Source of the DNA: Apostichopus japonicus
Lineage: Eukaryota; Echinodermata; Holothuroidea; Aspidochirotida; Stichopodidae
Direction of reading: 5' to 3'
Assembly (NCBI RefSeq): GCF_037975245.1
Contig: NC_092564.1
Location: 22,595,984-22,659,983, forward strand
Length of the DNA stretch: 64,000 bases
Shown here: positions 59,160 through 64,000 of the stretch, piece by piece
Layout of the letters: the number at the start of each line of letters is the position of its first letter
Numbering within the stretch: the first letter of the stretch is position 1
Notes under the pieces: model-generated
Seen by the model: only the letters and a program-made list of their open reading frames with translations
Told to the model about the DNA's origin: nothing
The model's database searches: none
Program-made: the position numbers and the translations under genes

Positions 59160-62100
59160 TATATGAATAACCTGCTAATCCCATATACCTAAGCTGGATT
59201 TATATACATACAAAAGGTATCCATTTAATTGTACATACTTTGAGCTGAACGGCAGATGGCCTTTAATAGCCGTGTGTAGTTTACTGATGAGCTTGGTGTT
59301 CAATCCAAACAAGCCACTCAGAAATGAACGACCCTGAAATAAAAGGAAAGTCTCATAACAAAACTATGGAAGTGATTTTTCAAATAGGATAGTGAATACT
59401 ATATTCAGAGTTTAAAACTTTCAGTTTAATGACATCTGTTGTTGTTGTTAAAGTATGGAAAATACTTATTACAGAATTAATGGACGTTGCATTTTTGAGA
59501 TAGTAACATAAGATCATTGCATAAAATTTGGTAAATGAAAAGAAAAGCCATATCGGAAGCTCCACAGGATTGAATATTTATATGGGCAGGGTCAAGCGGT
59601 AACGGAGGGACATTTGACTGTTTTCCTTACACATTTTGTCTCTCTTTGCATTAGTTTGAGGGAGTATGTTGCAATTTCATTTGTGGTTATCTAGACAGGT
59701 AGTTACTTGCTTCATGCCCATAAACTTAATTCTTGTGGCTGTTACTGTAGGGAAAATATGGCATGATAAACATCATGGTAACGGAGGGACACCAAATGAA
59801 CACGTGTTTTCACACTTTTTTTGGAAGATGTCAAATCCACTGTTCTTAAGCTGCACTGACCATGTAACTTATATCAGGTGTTGGCTGGTAGATTGCTTCA
59901 CATACACCATGGAAAAATTAGATGAACAGGCATCAATTGTCAAATCTACAGCTGATTTCGTACAGTAACGGAGGGACAATTCCGATGGTAACGGAGGGAC
60001 ACAAAATGTTCAGTGTTGTTTAGTGTAGCCTTTTGCCTGTTTTTGCTGCTTAGATTCAATATTTTTATTGCTGTTGGACTAAAAGTTATATTACTTAGGG
60101 AAACAAGGATAAGAACATTAAACCAACAGCTATGTTCACCAAAACATTAGCAATTTTAGTTGTTAAGAAATATGTAAGAAAAAATAGTAAGAAATTGATT
60201 AAAAGAACAAGTTTAAACAGACCACTCTTCATCATCATAGCACTCTCTAACTGCATTATTAGCAACTGTTGGGGGGGGGGGGGGGCTGGTGGCTAGTGCA
60301 CTTCAAAACAAGTCAGTAAATCACAAATTTACAATAGACAGTTCACAGGTACTGTACTGTACCATGTGCAGAAAGGAAATTTCATTACAGTAGTATGACA
60401 GTCACATTTTGTCTTCCAAATACTACTAGTACTTTGCAGAAACCACTTGGTGCAATAATTGATACTGGGCTTAAAAGTGAAATGCTGAGGTAACTTCTAA
60501 CTTTAATGATAAAACCATACTGTAATAATGCAGTGGTATTATAAAAATTTAACAACTATCAACAATAATAATACAAAAACATTTTGAGACATAACATGAT
60601 ACAGTTACAGTAGCTACTGTACTGCAGAGGTTCAGTATGCCTGAATGTAATATTTTTGGATTAGAAACTATAGATGAATTAACTTCCTGCGATTTTTTAT
60701 AAACTCAAAACAAAACAACAATATCATAAAAATAAAAGACAATATTCCAATCACAACTATGCTTTGAAGATGTCTGCAACTTTTCTATTATTTTTAATCC
60801 TGATCAACAAATTTTGAGTTTGCTCTTGCTGAAGGAAAGTGGCTTTGGAAGCTCTTGCAAATGGAAGAAAATGTCCTTGATTCTCACAGCTGAAATATTG
60901 CTCACAGTTTTGAACTGGTTGACAATCAGCAGTGTATGAATGAAAACTTCCATTCTGTACCTTCCAGCCAGTGTTTGTGGTGTGGTTTTTTTCTAACTCA
61001 AAGGTAGCTTTTCTTGACTTCCATAACTTCACATTCTGAGGAATTTATTAATGTTAGTCAAGCTGTTGTTCTCCTCACATAAACAGGAAGTCAAGAATTC
61101 CATTTTAAGAACACAACTACTTAGCAAGTAAACTCCCACTGGCAGGAATCTGTGCACAATCTTGCATTAAACAATTGTCCCTCCGTTACCAGTAACGGAG
61201 GGACACTACTTCACTTGTTCTTTATTTTAGCATAAAAGTAGCTAACTCCTTGGTTTAACTTTTCTTTAGTGGTTAACCCTATGAACGTGTTTTATACAAA
61301 TTATGAAATTTTTCCAGCATTGAATGACTGAGAAATTAAAAAAAATGTATTTTTTTGGTAACGGAGGGACAGGTAACGGAGGGACAAATCAGGTAATTAG
61401 CAATTACTGCTAATTAACAATTTATAGACATTGAAGGGGAATTATTCCTGTGATATGCATAATATTGACCATGACTACTAGGCTGTGTAAGTAATCTTTC
61501 TAAGTCATCTTTGTACTAGGAAAAATTTGGTTTTAAAAATATCCCCAAAATTCAATAATTTTTGGCATAACACAAGTGCAAATTGGCATGTGTTATATAT
61601 GTCTATAACTTTTTATTAAATTAGTATATTTTTGTTCTGCAAGCACAGTGGTAAAATATAATTCTTTACCTATCTAGCCATACCACATTTGACCATGTTC
61701 TGTACATTTCCAATTTCAACCCAATTGTTACATTTCCCTTGACCCTGCCCATATATTCCTCAAACTTAAATTGCTTCTTAAAACACCAATTTCTTAGGAT
61801 GTGATATGGAACAAGACAAATGTAGACTATCATAATTGTATCCACTGGTTACAAAATGCCAGTAACTGAAATATCTTTTGGTTTAAATCCAGTTCTTCCA
61901 GGCAATTTCCTGACATACAACACACATCAGTTACTGTAAAGGCTTACAGGGCTTATAATGTTAGATATGGAAAGATGTGTAGATACATCTGCATGGTTAG
62001 GACTGATTGGCAAGCAGGAAACACAGTCATATTTTCAACCAGCATAATATTATTTCTGCCTCTGTTTTTTCAACAAATTTATGTCACAAAAACCATCATT

Positions 62101-63678
62101 CCATATCATATATTGCAATGAGTGTCTGGTGATTATTGTATCAAGTATATCGTTGAGATACTCACCTCATTCACCTTCAGGAAAGTAGGACATGTCACAC
62201 ACTGCTCAAGGAGATCTTCCATGTCAGAAGAGGATGAATCATTCCAGTTTACAAGACACATAGATCCACTTATGGAGTTCACTGCCTTGATGTCCGCTTG
62301 CTATTGATGAAGAACCAGTAATATTTTTAATGTTTAAATGAAAAAAAAATACAGTCAAGACTTGCTGCACTTTGCATAATAGTCAATATGAGTAAAATTG
62401 GTATTTCAACCAAGTCTTACAGCACTGATTAAGGAGTGTTAGGAGTGTTTGCTCAGTGGTTAACGCCGGTGCCTTTCAATCATAAGGTCCCGAGTTCGAG
62501 TCACTCCAAGATTAATGTATGTCGTCTAGTTACAGAGTTGTTGACAATTGACAATTCATATTTATGGACGTTAAATATGAATCTAAGAGACTGACTTCGG
62601 TCAGCTTGTGGCTTTGATAAGCCAATGATGGCTTATTCGCGAGTGCCTGCTTGCAGGAGGATCTAAAATACATACATTATGTAGAAGCACTGAGCACTAA
62701 TTACATTTTTGATATTTCTAGAGATTACTTGGTTAAAGAAGGGGATGACTACCACAAATGCAACTTTAACACATTAAAAGATGTTGAACAACTATCAACA
62801 ATGTAAACAGGCAGCAAGACTGATAAAATCTCATTTAATTACAATACCATTACATGCCCGAGTAATTCAAATTGGCATGAAACTACTAAAAATATTGTAA
62901 ACCATGAAAGTTTTTATCAATTTATTTGCAATTCAAACAGTTAAATACAAAATTTTAACACTCCTGGCAACTATTTTCTATCTGAAAAGTTTTGCCACTC
63001 TTTCAGTATTACCATGCTTCAGCATTTTCAAGATAAAAAATTTACAAATCACCAACTCTGTGCCACTCAACTAGCCAACAATAGTAACTGTTGCAGGAGA
63101 ACCAGGGCTGACTGAGATAGAACACCCCCTGATAACTGTACTCATTTGTAGACCGTCTGCTGATCACAGCACTCATTTGTAGACTATCTGCTGATTACTG
63201 TAGTTATTTGTAAACTCTCTGCTGATTACTGCACTTTTTTGTAGACCGTCTATTGATCACTACTCATTTTATGGGACTGAGTTCTACAGGCAGTCCAGTG
63301 GTCTCAGACTATTATATTTCTTCTCAAACAACCAAAATTATCTTTGCAGATTTCCTAACTACAACCATTTTAATTGATATGATTAACACACAGTGATACA
63401 CTCCATGAAGCCATGATTATGTAAACAAAGAACTTGAAACAATGTTTGAAGAGAATCCAGACTGAAAGAAGAACAACCAACCAGCTTTCTCAAGATTAAG
63501 CCCTGCCTTTAGTTACTGTTGAAGTAGTCAATGATTGTAGGATTTTATTGTTCTGACCTATAAGATCTAGGTCAATATTTACAAACTCACATAAGCATTA
63601 GGTTGAAGAGCATTTGTAATGAGACAGACCATCATGTTTGGAGCAATGTCTTCTTTACCTGGAAAATCTTGGACCCAC
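57380..63678 (-). CDS. NCAPG2: NCAPG2 (condensin II complex subunit G2), five exons of the N-terminal region (span)
   Basis: Five exons in consistent phase encode about 160 residues that follow the order and motifs of vertebrate NCAPG2: W-x-x-x-x-P-x-KED, then a Leu/Trp-rich helix, then K-x-x-E-G-R-x-F-L-S-x-L-F, then EIYFKAW, then IExxCIQDxMF. NCAPG2 is a HEAT-repeat subunit of nuclear condensin II, acting in chromosome assembly. The family is around 1100 residues; the upstream exons lie beyond the right edge. The 3' two thirds should lie to the left but I do not find them; receptor gene 2 follows instead. I identify it from recalled family motifs, not from a search. Confidence 0.82.
57966..58035 (-). 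CDS. NCAPG2: NCAPG2 exon d
   Basis: 70 bp, CCGTAG acceptor and GTGAGT donor, phase 2 in and 0 out. AEVQYYGEIYFKAWKTATGD matches the EIYFxAWK motif. Confidence 0.85.
58485..58739 (+). mobile_element. Penelope-like element fragment between RT and GIY-YIG regions
   Basis: An open reading includes RNIIWFNPPFSKHIQTTVRG, FLRLIQRHFPAEHKLHKILN and NNVSYS. This conserved block follows the RT in Penelope-like polyproteins. It is truncated on both sides and lies in an NCAPG2 intron. Confidence 0.75.
58795..58892 (-). mobile_element. tRNA-derived SINE head (diverged)
   Basis: The minus strand reads GCGTCCATAGCCTAGTGGTT, AGGGTG and, 30 bases on, GGCCTTGATTAGAATCC. These correspond to Pol III A-box (TAGCCTAGTGGTTA) and degenerate B-box positions of a tRNA. 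No intact cloverleaf, so it is a relic and not a tRNA gene. Confidence 0.6.
59083..59163. repeat. TA-rich dinucleotide microsatellite
   Basis: A long TA run with CATA/CAGTA interruptions. Confidence 0.95.
59239..59333 (-). CDS. NCAPG2: NCAPG2 exon c
   Basis: 95 bp, ATTTCAG acceptor, GTATGT donor, phase 0 in and 2 out. GRSFLSGLFGLNTKLISKLH matches the family GRxFLSxLF start of the next helix pair and joins directly to exon b. Confidence 0.88.
59583..61751. mobile_element. 2169-bp DNA-transposon-like element in an NCAPG2 intron
   Basis: Perfect 14-bp terminal inverted repeats (TGGGCAGGGTCAAG at 59583-59596 and its complement at 61738-61751) are flanked on both sides by TATA (59579-59582, 61752-61755), a likely target-site duplication. 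Inside, the word GTAACGGAGGGACA occurs eight times: four within 420 bp of the left end and four within 580 bp of the right end. Subterminal repeats of this kind serve as transposase-binding sites in known DNA transposons. I recognise no transposase; two open stretches (59666-59968 plus, 60757-61032 minus) have no known domain. It is probably non-autonomous; the superfamily is unclear. Confidence 0.78.
59598..61386. repeat. Eight subterminal copies of GTAACGGAGGGACA
   Basis: Forward copies start at about 59599, 59778, 59965, 59988, 61192, 61358 and 61373; one reverse copy lies at 61176-61189. The reverse copy and the one at 61192 form a perfect 30-bp palindrome with a 2-bp centre (61176-61205). 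The copies at 61357 and 61372 are direct neighbours with no spacer. Six of the eight extend to GGTAACGGAGGGACA. Confidence 0.92.
62166..62300 (-). CDS. NCAPG2: NCAPG2 exon b
   Basis: 45 codons, phase 0-0, CAATAG acceptor and GTGAGT donor. It reads QADIKAVNSISGSMCLVNWN then DMEDLLEQCVTCPTFLKVNE, matching the family helix followed by the acidic loop and the C-(F/V)-x-x-x-x-x-(I/L)-K segment. Confidence 0.85.
62443..62672 (+). mobile_element. tRNA-derived SINE
   Basis: An A box (TGCTCAGTGGTTAACGCCGG) and B box (GAGTTCGAGTC) are spaced as in a tRNA, followed by a tRNA-unrelated body (GACTGACTTCGGTCAGC hairpin, GATAAGCCAATGATGGC) and a weak A-rich end. The acceptor stem does not pair, so it is a Pol III SINE and not a tRNA gene. 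It lies in an NCAPG2 intron. Confidence 0.75.
63128..63270. repeat. Short tandem repeat, about 37-bp unit
   Basis: Four units of ACTCATTTGTAGACCGTCTG plus CTGATCACTG. Confidence 0.8.
63591..63678 (-). CDS. NCAPG2: NCAPG2 exon a
   Basis: 88 bp, CTCTCAG acceptor, GTGAGT donor, phase 2 in and 0 out. RWVQDFPGKEDIAPNMMVCL corresponds to the WW-E-x-G-L-P-A-K-E-D helix of the family. Confidence 0.82.
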
Positions 63679-63710
63679 CTGAGAGAAAGATGGAAGAGAA
63701 AAATGAACTC

Positions 63711-64000
63711 CATAATTAAAGCAATAGTGAGATGTGATCACTTCTGGCTACCTTAAGTTTAATTGCATTAAGAGGACAGAGCAGTACTGAGATGTGATCA
63801 CTTCTGGCTACCTTAAAGTTTAATTGCATAAAGAGGACAGAGCAGTAGTGAGATGTGATCACTTCTGGCTACCTTAAAGTTCAATTGCATTAAGAGGACA
63901 GAGCAGTAATGACAGGTGATCACTTCTGGCTACCTTAAGTTTAATTGCATTAAGAGGACAGAGCAGTACTGAGATGTGACCACTTCTGGCTACCTTAAAG
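63711..64000. repeat. Tandem repeat, about 60-bp unit, cut by the window edge
   Basis: Five highly similar units containing GAGATGTGATCACTTCTGGC, TACCTTAAAGTTTAATTGCA and TTAAGAGGACAGAGCAGT. It lies in the NCAPG2 intron upstream of exon a. Confidence 0.93.

Noticed and set aside
60757-61032. A 92-codon minus open frame preceded by CTCAG, possibly an NCAPG2 exon
   Set aside because: NCAPG2 exons b and c join in phase and match the family without it, and it lies inside the transposon-like element. It is more likely element sequence or chance.
62443-62515. tRNA gene
   Set aside because: A and B boxes are present, but the acceptor stem does not pair and a SINE body follows.

Overview
The window is eukaryotic: AT-rich, intron-rich DNA with about forty short exons that obey GT/AG splicing, all on the minus strand, plus many retroelement relics and minisatellites. 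Hyalin repeat (HYR) domains on an adhesion GPCR stalk, together with the relics of Penelope-like and LINE elements, suggest a marine deuterostome. An echinoderm, perhaps a sea cucumber, is my best guess, but this is inference. The supplied open reading frames break at splice sites, so I rebuilt the genes by following splice sites and codon phase.

Left third (1-24573): an adhesion-GPCR-type gene, read right to left. It starts with a signal-peptide exon (24504-24573), followed by a cysteine-rich exon (23210-23440), sixteen HYR exons (22297 down to 6659), a hormone-receptor-motif-like segment (5884-4015) and the start of a GAIN domain (2743-1). The rest of GAIN, the GPS and the seven membrane helices would lie beyond the left edge. 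HYR exons 2 to 14 sit in a young tandem array whose higher-order unit is three exons plus introns, about 2934 bp long.

Middle (24574-39410): intergenic and 5' flanking DNA holding decayed LINE and Penelope-like fragments, two copies of a roughly 0.4 kb repeat, one of two copies of a roughly 1.1 kb repeat, and an inverted-repeat cluster. I see no host gene here.

Right-centre (39411-56401): a second adhesion GPCR, paralogous to the first. Thirteen exons chain in perfect phase: Ig domain, linker, hormone-receptor-motif-like region, GAIN, GPS with an HLTNFAVLV cleavage site, seven helices and an acidic cytoplasmic tail of about 265 residues. Its 5' end (signal peptide) was not found.

Right end (57380-63678): five exons of the condensin II subunit NCAPG2, also on the minus strand. 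These cover only part of its N-terminal region; the 3' two thirds are not found to the left, where the Ig exon of the receptor follows instead. One NCAPG2 intron carries a 2.17 kb DNA-transposon-like element with 14-bp terminal inverted repeats, a TATA target-site duplication and eight subterminal copies of a 14-15 bp word. This element and the young HYR cassette array are the two most notable things in the window.
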